This document shows positions 38,207 to 48,835 of a stretch of DNA of 64,000 bases, in pieces (position 1 is the stretch's first letter; every line of letters starts with the position of its first letter). The position numbers were made by a program, and so were the translations under genes. The notes below the pieces were generated by a model that saw only the letters and a list, made by a program, of their open reading frames with translations, had not been told where the DNA came from and searched no databases. The DNA is from Methylomagnum ishizawai. Its GTDB lineage: Bacteria > Pseudomonadota > Gammaproteobacteria > Methylococcales > Methylococcaceae. The stretch lies in assembly GCF_019670005.1 (NCBI RefSeq), contig NZ_AP019783.1:2004501-2068500 (forward strand), written 5' to 3'.

Positions 38207-38541
38207 CATAAACGGTTCGGTGTGGTGCCCATGTTTGTTGTTGGTGTCAAGAAAATACAGAGTTAAAGGGAAGTGCGGGCAATGCTGGGGCAGGGTGGAG
38301 CTTTTTTGCACAACTATGGGATAAGCCATACATGCCATCGCGGAGGCGAAGGGGATGGCACCGTCTCCGATGGGATTGGAAAGGATGGGTGGGCCGGGCC
38401 GATGCCGGGGGTTTGCCTTGAAGTCGAGGGAACGCGCCGCCATTTAGAGGCCAGCGCGGCGGGCGGGCGTTTCGAAGCGCCAGGACCGCGGGATTTTCCG
38501 GGGAAGCGTGCCGATGGCGGCATCCCCGCTGAATCCCAACC
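38207..38541. other. Gap with no recognised gene between the unknown gene and the groES promoter
   Basis: About 335 bases. Its left end is relatively AT-rich, the rest GC-rich. A 90-codon plus-strand frame (38273-38545) has no recognisable motif and runs into the groES promoter, so I do not call it. No tRNA or clear terminator was seen. Confidence 0.5.
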
Positions 38542-38569
38542 TTGACACAGATTCCCGCCCCGCTATGAT
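38542..38569 (+). promoter_or_regulatory. Sigma-70 promoter of groES copy 1
   Basis: A perfect TTGACA (38542-38547), a 16-base spacer and TATGAT (38564-38569). The CIRCE operator begins at the last base of the -10 element, so HrcA would block initiation. Confidence 0.88.
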
Positions 38570-38595
38570 TGGCACTCACATTGAGCGAGTGCTAA
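38569..38595 (+). promoter_or_regulatory. CIRCE operator of groES copy 1
   Basis: TTGGCACTC, 9 bases, then GAGTGCTAA: only one mismatch to the HrcA operator consensus (17 of 18 arm bases). It overlaps the transcription start. Confidence 0.92.
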
Positions 38596-38656
38596 CAGCG
38601 GCGGCGGCAGCCGGCCCGGATAGCGACCCAACCCACCTAACCAAAGGAGAATCCCG

Positions 38657-38947
38657 ATGAACATTCGTCCCTTGAACGACCGCGTGATCGTGAAGCGCTT
38701 GGAAGAAGAACGCACCTCGCCGGGCGGCATCGTGATCCCCGATAGCGCCACCGAAAAACCCTCCCGCGGCGAAATCCTCGCCATCGGCCCCGGCAAGACC
38801 CTGGACAACGGCCAGGTCCGCGCCCTGGCGGTCAAGGCGGGCGACAAGGTGCTGTTCGGCAAATACGCCGGCACCGAAGTCAAGATCGACGGCCAGGAAA
38901 TCCTGGTGATGCGCGAGGAAGACATCATCGCGGTGTTGGAAGACTAA
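38657..38947 (+). CDS. groES: Co-chaperonin GroES, copy 1
   Basis: A 96-residue GroES with [13 protein letters not shown], the mobile loop [15 protein letters not shown] and ending [20 protein letters not shown] lies at good spacing before the ATG. It is controlled by the strongest promoter and operator pair seen in this window. It is followed 57 bases later by groEL copy 1. Confidence 0.98.
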   Translation: MNIRPLNDRVIVKRLEEERTSPGGIVIPDSATEKPSRGEILAIGPGKTLDNGQVRALAVKAGDKVLFGKYAGTEVKIDGQEILVMREEDIIAVLED

Positions 38948-38992
38948 GCCCCCGGCCCGCTTTGCGACGTATTCAGCAACAATCGACAATAG

Positions 38993-40645
<1,653 letters not shown>

Positions 40646-40674
40646 GCCCGGCCCCGTAGCCAGTCCCCGACAAG

Positions 40675-40705
40675 AAAGCCCCGGTCGCGAGACCGGGGCT
40701 TTTTT
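40675..40705 (+). terminator. Intrinsic terminator of groESL copy 1
   Basis: A perfect 12-base stem AAAGCCCCGGTC / GACCGGGGCTTT with a GCGA tetraloop, continuing into a T-run. Confidence 0.95.
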
Positions 40706-40833
40706 ATGGCCCGAAGACCGCGCCTCCTCTCAACGCGGCGGTACGTGGCGCGGCGTTTAGCGGGATGCCGGGCGGCGATGGTACTATCGCCGGACTGTCG
40801 ATTTCCCAGCCGTTTCCCGACGCGAGGTGTCCC

Positions 40834-41922
40834 ATGTCTTTTATGGTGGTTGCCGCTATCAAGAAAAAGCCGGTCCGCGTCCTGATGGCCGCGCTGATCG
40901 CCTCGGGGCTGTGCGGGCCGGACGCCCTGGCCGAATGGACGCCCCGGCGGACATTGGCGGGCAAAGAGCAATTCCTGCAGCTTTTCCCGGTCAGCGATCA
41001 AACCGTCTGGGCCTTGACTTGGCAAGGGGGCGGCATTTCTCCAAGCTATCGGGTCCATGTCAGCCTGGATGCGGGCTCGACCTGGACCCGCCGCCAAGTG
41101 CGGGGCCTGCCTCCGGACTTCATGGCTTACGACGATAGAATCGACGCTTTCGTCGCCTTGGACGGCGCCACCGCGCTCCTGTCGGGGACCGTGGTGGACG
41201 GCGTGGGAGCCGGTGTGGCCCATGTCTATCGCACCGGCGATGCCGGCCGCACTTGGCGCGAGGTCTTCGCCCATCCTTGCGGTGTCTGCCGTTTCCAGAT
41301 CGGCATGGCCGATGGAAGGCGCGGGCTGATGGCCTTCAATTTCGGCGGCACCGACGCCAAGCATCCCGCCGGACAGCGTCTTTACGCCACCCATGATGGC
41401 GGCCTGACCTGGACCCAGGCCGGGATCGCCGATCCGGTCCGGCAAGGCTCGGTCGGGGCACTGTTCGTCAAGGGGCGGCAGGCTTGGTTGCAGGGCGATG
41501 GCCAGCTCTATTATTCCGCCGATCTCGGTGTCCATTGGAGCGCCGAGCCGATTCCCGCCGAAGCCGTCGAGGACAATGGGTTCGGTCGGTTGCGCATGGC
41601 GAACCGCGACTATGGCATCGCCAGCAGCGGCAACCTGCTCGACCTATCGCTGAAGCGCCCGGACCCAGGCGCTTGGCGGCATCTCGATACCGGCGTGCCT
41701 AACGGTGCCGTCGGCACCTTGGCGCTGGATGGCAAGGAATGCTGGTTTTCGATGCCGCTCGATTCCGTGCGGAATTTTTATTCCGACGACCACTGCGCCA
41801 GTTTCCAGCCCTTGGTCGTCGATCCGCAAAGCGCGTTTTTTACCCTGGGCAAGGCTTGGCGGGGTCGCAGCCTCTGGGGCACGACCCGGCGGGTGCTTTA
41901 CATGGACCGGCGCTCGCCCTGA
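40834..41922 (+). CDS. Exported Asp-box (BNR) beta-propeller protein
   Basis: A 362-residue protein with a signal sequence (basic KKKPVRVL, hydrophobic core, ALAEW). Four Asp-box repeats SxDxGxTW-type are visible: SLDAGSTW, TGDAGRTW, THDGGLTW and SADLGVHW. This predicts a sialidase-like or YCF48-like beta-propeller. The catalytic Arg triad of sialidases is not evident, so a binding or assembly role is more likely. ATG 40834 follows GAGGTG. The cysteines in HPCGVCRF could bind metal or form a disulphide. Confidence 0.72.
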   Translation: MSFMVVAAIKKKPVRVLMAALIASGLCGPDALAEWTPRRTLAGKEQFLQLFPVSDQTVWALTWQGGGISPSYRVHVSLDAGSTWTRRQVRGLPPDFMAYDDRIDAFVALDGATALLSGTVVDGVGAGVAHVYRTGDAGRTWREVFAHPCGVCRFQIGMADGRRGLMAFNFGGTDAKHPAGQRLYATHDGGLTWTQAGIADPVRQGSVGALFVKGRQAWLQGDGQLYYSADLGVHWSAEPIPAEAVEDNGFGRLRMANRDYGIASSGNLLDLSLKRPDPGAWRHLDTGVPNGAVGTLALDGKECWFSMPLDSVRNFYSDDHCASFQPLVVDPQSAFFTLGKAWRGRSLWGTTRRVLYMDRRSP

Positions 41923-41979
41923 AACCATGCCAATGGGGCGGCGCGGTCCGGGTAGGGGTTCCAACCCCGTCCGAACCGC

Positions 41980-41985
41980 TATAAT
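41980..41985 (+). promoter_or_regulatory. -10 element upstream of uvrA
   Basis: A consensus TATAAT lies 31 bases before the uvrA ATG. The -35 region (GGTTCC) is poor and overlaps a GGGGTTCCAACCCC dyad. No canonical LexA box CTGT-N8-ACAG is present in the 93-base gap. Confidence 0.5.
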
Positions 41986-42015
41986 CGACGCCCCTTCGCT
42001 CCACGCTCCCCCTCC

Positions 42016-44838
42016 ATGGACATCATCCGAATCCGCGGTGCCCGCACCCACAACCTCCAGGACATCGACCTCGACCTGCCCCGCGACCGGCTGATCGTCA
42101 TCACCGGGCTGTCGGGTTCGGGGAAATCCTCGCTGGCCTTCGACACCCTCTACGCCGAGGGCCAACGGCGCTATGTGGAATCGCTGTCGGCCTATGCCCG
42201 CCAATTCCTCTCGGTGATGGAAAAGCCCGACGTGGACCATATCGAAGGCTTGTCCCCGGCCATTTCCATCGAGCAGAAATCCACCTCGCACAACCCGCGT
42301 TCCACCGTCGGCACCATCACCGAAATCTACGACTACCTGCGCCTGCTCTATGCCCGCGCCGGTACGCCGCGCTGCCCGGAACACGGCGTCTCGCTGGAAG
42401 CCCAGACCATCAGCCAGATGGTGGACCATGTGCTGGGCCAGCCGGAGGATTCGCGCTGGATGCTGTTGGCCCCGGTGGTCAACGCCCGCAAGGGCGAACA
42501 CGCCCAGGTGTTGGACGACCTCCGCAACCAGGGCTATATCCGCGCCCGCATCGACGGCGAAGTCTACGAACTGGACGAGCCGCCCAAGCTCGACCTGCGG
42601 AAGAAGCACACCATCGAAGTGGTGGTGGACCGTTTCAAGGTGCGGCCCGATTTGGGGCTGCGGCTGGCGGAATCGTTCGAGACCGCGCTGAAGCTGGCCG
42701 ACGGCATGGCCTTGGTGGTGTCGATGGACGAAGCCAAGCAAGAGCTGATTTATTCGGACAAATACGCCTGCACCCTGTGCGGCTACTCCTTGAGCGAACT
42801 GGAACCGCGTATCTTTTCCTTCAACAATCCCAAGGGCGCGTGTCCCGCCTGCGATGGCCTGGGGGTGAAGCAATATTTCGATCCGGCCTTGGTCGTCACC
42901 CAGCCCAAGGCCAGCCTGGCCGAAGGCGCGGTGCGCGGCTGGGACCGGCGCAATGCTTATTACTGGCAGATGATCGCGTCGCTGGCCGAGCATTACGGTT
43001 TCGACCCGGAAACCCCGTTCGCCGAGTTGCCGGACAGCGTCCGCCAGACCGTGCTATATGGTAGCGGCGGCGAGGCCATCGCCTTCAAGGTCCAGAGCGC
43101 CCAAGGCAAAACCCTGGTCCATCGCCATAGCTTCGAGGGTGTCATTCCCAATATGGAGCGGCGCTACAAGGAAACCGATTCGCAGATGGTGCGGGAGGAA
43201 TTGGCGAAATACCTCTCGGCCAAACCCTGTCCCGAGTGCGGCGGGGCGCGGCTGAACCGTGCGGCCCGGCATGTCTATGTCGCCGATACCGCCTTGCCCG
43301 TGTTGACCGGGCTGCCGATCCGCCGGGCGGTGGACTTCTTCGACGCGCTGAACCTGGCCGGACGGCGCGGCGCGGTCGCGGCCAAGATCGTCAAGGAAAT
43401 CTCGGAGCGCCTGCGTTTCCTGGTCAATGTGGGCTTGGATTACCTGACCCTGGACCGCAGCGCCGACACGCTGTCGGGTGGCGAAGCCCAGCGCATCCGT
43501 TTGGCGAGCCAGGTCGGGGCGGGTTTGGTGGGCGTGATGTACGTGCTGGACGAGCCTTCCATCGGCCTGCACCAGCGCGACAACGAGCGTTTGTTGGAGA
43601 CCCTGCGGCGGCTGCGCGACCTGGGCAATACCGTGATCGTGGTCGAACACGACGAGGACGCCATCCGCACCGCCGATCATGTGGTCGATATTGGCCCCGG
43701 CGCGGGCGTGCATGGCGGGCGCATCGTCGCCCAGGGCACGCCGGAGCAGGTGATGGCCGACGCTGGATCGCTGACCGGGGCTTATCTCGCGGGCCGTTTG
43801 TCCATCGAAGTGCCCGAAGCCCGCTACGAACCCGACCCCGGGCGGATGCTGCGCTTGAAAAACGCCAGCGGCAACAATCTCAAGGGCGTGGACGCGGAAT
43901 TCCCGGTGGGCTTGTTCACCTGCGTCACCGGCGTGTCCGGTTCGGGCAAATCCACCCTGGTCAACGACACCCTGTTCCGCCACGTCGCCCGCATCCTCAA
44001 CGGCGCTTCGGAAGCGCCCGCGCCCTGCGCGGCCATCGAGGGCTTGGAATATTTCGACAAGGTGGTCGATATCGATCAAAGCCCGATAGGCCGCACGCCG
44101 CGTTCCAATCCCGCCACCTATACCGGCGTGTTCACCCCGATCCGCGAACTGTTCGCCGCCACGCCGGAAGCCCGTTCCCGTGGCTACGCGCCCGGAAGGT
44201 TCAGCTTCAACGTCAAGGGCGGGCGCTGCGAAGCCTGCGCGGGCGATGGCGTCATCAAGGTGGAGATGCATTTCCTGCCGGATATCTTCGTCCATTGCGA
44301 CCTTTGCAAGGGCAAGCGCTACAACCGCGAAACCCTGGACATCCGCTACAAGGGCAAGACCATCCACGAGGTGCTGGACATGACGGTGGAGGAGGCCCAA
44401 GCCTTTTTCGCGGCCATCCCCACCGTGGCCCGCAAGTTGGATACCTTGGTGGAAGTGGGCCTGGGCTATCTCACCCTGGGCCAGAACGCCGTGACCCTCT
44501 CGGGCGGCGAGGCCCAGCGGGTGAAATTGGCGCGGGAACTGTCGAAGCGCGATACCGGCAAGACCTTATATATCCTGGACGAACCGACCACGGGGCTGCA
44601 TTTCCATGATATCCGCCAATTGCTGGGGGTGTTGCACCGGCTCCGCGAGCACGGCAATACGGTGATCGTGATCGAGCATAACCTGGATGTCATCAAGACC
44701 GCCGATTGGCTGGTCGATCTGGGACCGGAAGGCGGGGAAGGGGGCGGGCGGATTCTCGCGGTAGGGACGCCGGAGCAAATCGCCGACGATGCGGCGTCCC
44801 ATACCGGGCGGTTCTTGCGGAAGGTGTTGGGGCGGTGA
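42016..44838 (+). CDS. uvrA: Excinuclease ABC subunit A
   Basis: UvrA is the damage-sensing dimeric ATPase of nucleotide excision repair. Its 940 residues carry two ABC modules ([10 protein letters not shown] and [10 protein letters not shown]), the signature [11 protein letters not shown] and [11 protein letters not shown], and zinc-finger cysteines (CTLCGYS...[14 protein letters not shown]...CDLC). The start [14 protein letters not shown] is standard for the family. Confidence 0.98.
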   Translation: MDIIRIRGARTHNLQDIDLDLPRDRLIVITGLSGSGKSSLAFDTLYAEGQRRYVESLSAYARQFLSVMEKPDVDHIEGLSPAISIEQKSTSHNPRSTVGTITEIYDYLRLLYARAGTPRCPEHGVSLEAQTISQMVDHVLGQPEDSRWMLLAPVVNARKGEHAQVLDDLRNQGYIRARIDGEVYELDEPPKLDLRKKHTIEVVVDRFKVRPDLGLRLAESFETALKLADGMALVVSMDEAKQELIYSDKYACTLCGYSLSELEPRIFSFNNPKGACPACDGLGVKQYFDPALVVTQPKASLAEGAVRGWDRRNAYYWQMIASLAEHYGFDPETPFAELPDSVRQTVLYGSGGEAIAFKVQSAQGKTLVHRHSFEGVIPNMERRYKETDSQMVREELAKYLSAKPCPECGGARLNRAARHVYVADTALPVLTGLPIRRAVDFFDALNLAGRRGAVAAKIVKEISERLRFLVNVGLDYLTLDRSADTLSGGEAQRIRLASQVGAGLVGVMYVLDEPSIGLHQRDNERLLETLRRLRDLGNTVIVVEHDEDAIRTADHVVDIGPGAGVHGGRIVAQGTPEQVMADAGSLTGAYLAGRLSIEVPEARYEPDPGRMLRLKNASGNNLKGVDAEFPVGLFTCVTGVSGSGKSTLVNDTLFRHVARILNGASEAPAPCAAIEGLEYFDKVVDIDQSPIGRTPRSNPATYTGVFTPIRELFAATPEARSRGYAPGRFSFNVKGGRCEACAGDGVIKVEMHFLPDIFVHCDLCKGKRYNRETLDIRYKGKTIHEVLDMTVEEAQAFFAAIPTVARKLDTLVEVGLGYLTLGQNAVTLSGGEAQRVKLARELSKRDTGKTLYILDEPTTGLHFHDIRQLLGVLHRLREHGNTVIVIEHNLDVIKTADWLVDLGPEGGEGGGRILAVGTPEQIADDAASHTGRFLRKVLGR

Positions 44839-44887
44839 CTCCCGCCGCGGCACTGGGGGAAGGGCGCGGCGGGTTGGAGCGGCGGCG

Positions 44888-45032
44888 TCAGGTGGACTGG
44901 CGGTCGATGGAGTGGGTGCCGTAGACCTCCTGCGAGGAGTTGACAGGATCGCTGGCGATCAGCCAAGTGATGATTAAGCCCAGGGTCAGGGCCATGAATA
45001 ACAGCAAGGATTTTTCGGTCAATGCGCTCACG
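44888..45032 (-). pseudogene. Small single-span membrane ORF with probable one-base frameshift
   Basis: A GTG at 45032 with GGGGAG six bases upstream opens SALTEKSLLLFMALTLGLIITWLIASDP, a one-helix membrane peptide. In the sequence as given the frame then runs on far into antisense uvrA with non-coding-like third positions. Dropping one T of the TTT at about 44940-44942 gives a 47-residue protein ending SIDRQST, with nearly all G/C third positions and a stop at 44888. So it is either a frameshifted gene or a one-base error. A promoter and a dyad lie upstream (45095-45147). Confidence 0.45.
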
Positions 45033-45094
45033 TTAAACTCCCCAGTGAGAATTAGGTCTTGTTAGGCTTCGGGATGCCCGGACGTTCTGCCGGT

Positions 45095-45147
45095 ACAAAC
45101 ACTAGGTTTGTAAGGCGAAGATTACGCAATTTTGTGAAATTTGTCAT
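45095..45147 (-). promoter_or_regulatory. Promoter and dyad for the small membrane ORF
   Basis: On the minus strand ATGACA (45147-45142), a 17-base spacer and TAATCT (45124-45119) form a plausible sigma-70 promoter. Just downstream, ACAAAC-actag-GTTTGT (45095-45111) is a perfect dyad at the predicted start, an operator-like position. Confidence 0.5.
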
Positions 45148-45180
45148 GGTTTGTCCGACGAAAAATCCTTGACTCCGGGG

Positions 45181-45213
45181 TTTTTACCCTTCATGTGGTG
45201 AATTTTTACCCTT
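45181..45213 (+). repeat. Direct repeat TTTTTACCCTT upstream of the DUF2959 gene
   Basis: Two identical 11-base copies at 45181-45191 and 45203-45213, 22 bases (two helical turns) apart. TTGACT precedes the first and TTGACA overlaps the second. This could be a regulator-binding pair in the promoter of the gene at 45302. Confidence 0.4.
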
Positions 45214-45301
45214 GACATTCGGGCTCCGGCCTTGTTGGTTTGTGCCGTGCCCCGTTCCGGGGCGTTCGTTCATCGTTATGCCACCCCGTTCTTGAATCCC
45301 T

Positions 45302-46000
45302 ATGAGCAAGCAGCCCGTCCCGACCCCCGCCACCCTCGCCGATATCCTCAACCCGCTGGCCAAATATCTCGTCGCCCAGTGCCAGAAGCTGTATTTCCGG
45401 GTGGTGGAGTCGACCGGCCAGCATAAGCGCGACATCCTGGTGCGGCGGGTGGAGAGCGCCCGCGATAGCCTTGAGGAGGCCAAGGACCAATTCCAGAGCG
45501 CCCTCGACAAATTCAGCGCCCTGACCCAGTTCGACGGCGGCGACCTGGAGGATTTATACCGGCAGCTCAAGCTCGAATTCGATTACAGCACGGCCAAGGC
45601 GCTGGCGGTGAAGGACCGCATCGACGCCGTGCAGGATGTGGCGGAAGCCTTGTTCGCCGAATGGGAGGGGGAACTGGAGCAATATTCCAACCGTAGCCTG
45701 CGCAGCGCCAGCCGCCAGAAACTCAAGCTGACCCAGCAGCATTATGGGCAGTTGATTTCGGCGATGCGGCGGGCCGAGAGCAAGATCGAGCCGGTGTTGC
45801 GGGTATTCCAGGACCAGGTGTTGTTTTTGAAACACAACCTGAACGCCAAGGCCATCGCTTCGCTGGAACACGAGCTGACGGCCATGGCCGTGGGCGTCAA
45901 CGGCCTGATCGGCGCGATGGAGAAATCCATAGGCCGGGCCAATGATTTCGTGCGTTCGTTGAACGGGCGCAAGGCCTTGCCGCCTTCCAGCGAGGATTAG
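45302..46000 (+). CDS. DUF2959 family protein
   Basis: A 232-residue, almost wholly helical protein matching DUF2959. The family blocks HKRDILVRRVESARDSLEEAKDQFQSALDKFSALTQFDGGDLEDLY, EGELEQYSNRSLR and RVFQDQVLFLKHNLNAKAIASL are present. Predicted coiled coils cover much of it. Relatives, as I recall them, are usually lipoproteins. Here the N-terminus (MSKQPVPTPATLADILNPL) has neither lipobox nor signal peptide, so this member looks cytoplasmic. Function is unknown. Confidence 0.82.
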   Translation: MSKQPVPTPATLADILNPLAKYLVAQCQKLYFRVVESTGQHKRDILVRRVESARDSLEEAKDQFQSALDKFSALTQFDGGDLEDLYRQLKLEFDYSTAKALAVKDRIDAVQDVAEALFAEWEGELEQYSNRSLRSASRQKLKLTQQHYGQLISAMRRAESKIEPVLRVFQDQVLFLKHNLNAKAIASLEHELTAMAVGVNGLIGAMEKSIGRANDFVRSLNGRKALPPSSED

Positions 46001-46150
46001 TTTTGCCTTGGAGATGGGGGGCGGATTCATTATGGTTAATAAGCCCGCGCCTACAGCCTACGGTTCCGGCTGAGGCGAATCAACCACAAAAAGTCCCTTT
46101 CGTGCTATCTTTGCAACTCCGTGTTGTTATAGTGCAAAAGCCGGTCAAAA

Positions 46151-46167
46151 TGCACCGTTTTTGTGCG
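46151..46167 (+). promoter_or_regulatory. NtrC-like binding site upstream of the porin gene
   Basis: TGCACC-GTTTT-TGTGCG matches the NtrC palindrome TGCACC-N5-GGTGCA at 10 of 12 arm positions. It lies about 90 bases upstream of the start predicted from the sigma-54-like promoter, a usual enhancer distance. Confidence 0.45.
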
Positions 46168-46221
46168 TAAAATTGGCGTCTGCCCCTTGATGAATAAGCT
46201 GGATTCCTTTGTTCACGGGCT

Positions 46222-46237
46222 TGGCGCGGTTTGTGCA
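46222..46237 (+). promoter_or_regulatory. Sigma-54-like -24/-12 promoter of the porin gene
   Basis: TGGCGCGGTTTGTGCA has GG and GC exactly 10 bases apart and matches TGGCACG-N4-TTGCA except at two positions. The predicted transcript would start about 30 bases before the ATG at 46278. Confidence 0.6.
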
Positions 46238-46277
46238 ATTTGGCTTCATGATTTGCGAATTTTCGGAGTGACTTAGA

Positions 46278-47630
46278 ATGAAAAATAGCGCTTTCAGCAT
46301 CCGTCTGAGCATGGCGGCCTTGGGTGTCCTTTCGGTTTTGGCGGCGGGTTCGGCCGCCGCGAGTGAAATAGAGGAAGCCTCCGGGTTGGCGGATTACATG
46401 GCCGGCAAGGGCGATGCCCAGCCTTTGAAGGATTACGGCATCAAATGGGGCGGATGGCTTAATACCAGCATATCGATCAACGATAACAGTTCCCCGGACA
46501 AGTTCAACGGCCCGGTGACTTTCGGCGACCGTACCAGCGAATTGCAGGTCAACCAGGCCTACCTGTGGATACAGAAGGCGGTGGAGGCCAGCGGCGATAA
46601 TTGGGGTTGGGGCGGACGCTTCGACATCATGTACGGCACCGACTCGATCTTCACCCAGGCCTACGGCAACCCGGCCTTCGATCCCCGCACCGGCGCGGTC
46701 AACACCAACCGCGGCCATTGGGACTTGCACCTGACCAGCTTCGACCAGCGCTTCTACGCCCTGGCCCTGCCGCAGGCCTATGGCGAATTGAACATCCCCG
46801 TCGGCAATGGGCTGAACGTGAAGGTCGGCCACTTCTACACGCCCATCGGCTACGAGGTCGTGACCGCGCCCGACAACTTCTTCTTCAGCAAGCCCTACAC
46901 CTTCCAATACGGCGAGCCCTTCACCCACACCGGCGTCCTGGGCAACTACACCGTCGACGACAACTGGGCTGTGATGGCCGGTGCCGTGACCGGCAGTTCC
47001 ACCGGCGGCTGGGATGGTGGTTTCGACCGCAATATCGGCAACTGGGATTTCATCGGCGGTTTCACCTGGACCAGCGACGACAAGAACTACTCGTTCAACG
47101 CCTCCTCCACCGCCGGTTCCCAGTCCGAGCAGAATAGCAACACCTGGGCGCTGTACAGCTTGGTCGGCAAGGCCAATTTCCTGGATAACACCTTGCATGT
47201 GGTCACCCAGCACGACCACGGCTTCGCCAACAACGTCCTGACCTCCCGTGGCCTGGGCGACGACGCCGAGTGGTACGGCATCAACCAATACCTGATGTAC
47301 GACATCCAGGAAGACCTGGGCGTGGGTATCCGCGGCGAATGGTTCCGCGACAACAACGGCTTCCGCGTGAACGGCCCGGCCCGGTGCGGCGCTGGCCTCA
47401 ACGCCGACGGTGCCGGCAATGTTGTTTCCTATACCTGTCCGGGCTACTCCTATCCTTGGGCGGGTAGCAATTATTACGAAGTCACCGTCGGCCTGACCTA
47501 CAAGCCGCTGAAGTGGGTCACGCTGCGCCCGAACCTCCGCTACGACTGGACCGACAAGGTCAAGGCCTTCGACGACGGCAAGCGCAAAGACCAGCTTTTG
47601 TTCTCCACGGATGTCGTCATCCTGTTCTGA
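46278..47630 (+). CDS. Outer-membrane beta-barrel porin (OmpL-like, BBP2 family)
   Basis: A 450-residue outer-membrane protein with a signal peptide (cleavage near AAA|SE, residue 28) and a terminal Phe (STDVVILF), the BAM recognition signature. The mature part alternates beta strands rich in Trp, Tyr and Gly (WGGWLNTSISIND; GNWDFIGGFTWTSDD; YYEVTVGLTYKPLKWVTLRPNLRYDW), as in the putative beta-barrel porin-2 family. It probably passes small hydrophilic solutes. GGAG lies 8 bases before the ATG. Sigma-54 and NtrC-like signals upstream suggest nitrogen control. Confidence 0.85.
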   Translation: MKNSAFSIRLSMAALGVLSVLAAGSAAASEIEEASGLADYMAGKGDAQPLKDYGIKWGGWLNTSISINDNSSPDKFNGPVTFGDRTSELQVNQAYLWIQKAVEASGDNWGWGGRFDIMYGTDSIFTQAYGNPAFDPRTGAVNTNRGHWDLHLTSFDQRFYALALPQAYGELNIPVGNGLNVKVGHFYTPIGYEVVTAPDNFFFSKPYTFQYGEPFTHTGVLGNYTVDDNWAVMAGAVTGSSTGGWDGGFDRNIGNWDFIGGFTWTSDDKNYSFNASSTAGSQSEQNSNTWALYSLVGKANFLDNTLHVVTQHDHGFANNVLTSRGLGDDAEWYGINQYLMYDIQEDLGVGIRGEWFRDNNGFRVNGPARCGAGLNADGAGNVVSYTCPGYSYPWAGSNYYEVTVGLTYKPLKWVTLRPNLRYDWTDKVKAFDDGKRKDQLLFSTDVVILF

Positions 47631-48046
47631 TTCCCGATTGTCATGGCGCGGACAAGGACGTCTTTCCCGTCGCGGGAGGCGGCCCGGCCATGGCTGTGAA
47701 ACATGCGCTTCCATCGCTGTATCCCACTGTTACTTAAATGAGGCGGTGACATCCCGGTGTCCGGGAACCGGCCACCGCCTCTCCTACCTCCCCTCCCAAA
47801 AAGCGGCTCCATTACCGCAACCACCCGCTGCGTCCGGTTTCGGTCCATCCGTCCGGTCCCCCTATCTATCCGGGTTCCCCCCCGGCGTCCTGGGCCATGC
47901 CGGTCGGCGAACCCGCGCCGGGACCGGATTTGGCCTTCGGAATAAGCATAGGGGTATCGCTTCTCATGTCACCCTTGACGTACACTATTACGCCACCGAA
48001 AAACGCCGTATAGAAATGCGAAGCCGCGCCGGACCAAGGTGGCCTG
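47631..48046. other. Gap with no recognised gene between the porin and the GTPase module
   Basis: 416 bases. I see no terminator with a T-run after the porin and no good sigma-70 promoter. A short minus-strand frame starting at ATG near 47969 has AAGGGTGAC upstream but no recognisable product. Promoter elements for the cluster starting at 48047 must lie here but cannot be pinned down. Confidence 0.5.
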
Positions 48047-48835
48047 ATGGGCGGGGCGGGTGGCTTCCTCTGTGAAAAACGCGGGGCAGATTTGACGGTA
48101 GAGCATAACCAGACCCTCGTGTCGGCCCGGCTTCCCCCGGAACCGCCGCTAGGGCACTTCCAAGACGACCCGGAGCCGGCCTTTGTGGTGCCGGGATCGG
48201 CGGAACTCACATTTCCCAGGGAATACCATGCGGCGCTCTCGGATTATTTCCGCCATTGCATCGCCCGCGATCCCAACGACCTGCGTAGCCATGTGCGGCG
48301 GATCTATCTCGAACACGAAGCGGGGCGGGGCGAAGAACTCCACGCCGCCTTGCTCGACCTGTTCATCGCCCTGGGAAGGCGCGGGGCCGGGTTGCGTAGG
48401 CGTATGCTCGAATTGGCCCGCGATACCCTCGATCCCCGGCTGTTCCAGGAACTGGCCGGTGCCTTCGCCCAGGGCGTGGATGCCATCCATACCCCCATCG
48501 TGCCGGGTTCGATCTTGAGCCGGGGCATCGAGGGCGGCTTGAACCTCGTCCATCCGGCAGGGGAACCGCGCGGGGAGGGGCCGAGGGATGTCTTGCTCGA
48601 AGCGCGGGAATATCTGGAATACAGCCAAGTGGAGGAGGCGCGCGCCCTCCTGGAGCGGGCCGTCCTGCGCGAGCCGCTACGGGCCGAACTGCATTTGGAA
48701 CTGCTGGATATTTACCGCTCCACCCGCGATAGCGCTAATTTTTCCAGGCTGTCCGAGGCGTTGGAGGGCATCGAAATCGCGGTGCCCGAAGCTTGGCAAG
48801 CATTGACAGAGTACTTCAGGAGCCTCAATGATTAG
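48047..48835 (+). CDS. Helical-repeat (TPR/FimV-C-like) protein, first gene of the GTPase module
   Basis: A 262-residue soluble protein. The C-terminal third (LLEAREYLEYSQVEEARALLERAVLREPLRAELHLELLDIYRSTRD) is a TPR-like pair very similar in style to the C-terminal domain of the pilus/polarity protein FimV. The middle is also helical (PREYHAALSDYFRHCIARDPNDLRSHVRRIYLEHEAGRGEELHAALLDLF). AAGG lies 8 bases before ATG 48047. It overlaps the next gene by 8 bases, so they are probably translationally coupled. It likely acts as a scaffold; specific function unknown. Confidence 0.72.
   Translation: MGGAGGFLCEKRGADLTVEHNQTLVSARLPPEPPLGHFQDDPEPAFVVPGSAELTFPREYHAALSDYFRHCIARDPNDLRSHVRRIYLEHEAGRGEELHAALLDLFIALGRRGAGLRRRMLELARDTLDPRLFQELAGAFAQGVDAIHTPIVPGSILSRGIEGGLNLVHPAGEPRGEGPRDVLLEAREYLEYSQVEEARALLERAVLREPLRAELHLELLDIYRSTRDSANFSRLSEALEGIEIAVPEAWQALTEYFRSLND

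Noticed and set aside
38273..38545. 90-codon frame before groES copy 1
   Set aside because: No motif, atypical composition, and it runs into the -35 element of the groES promoter.
40834..41922. Calling the Asp-box protein a sialidase
   Set aside because: Asp boxes are present but the catalytic Arg triad and nucleophilic Tyr context are not evident.
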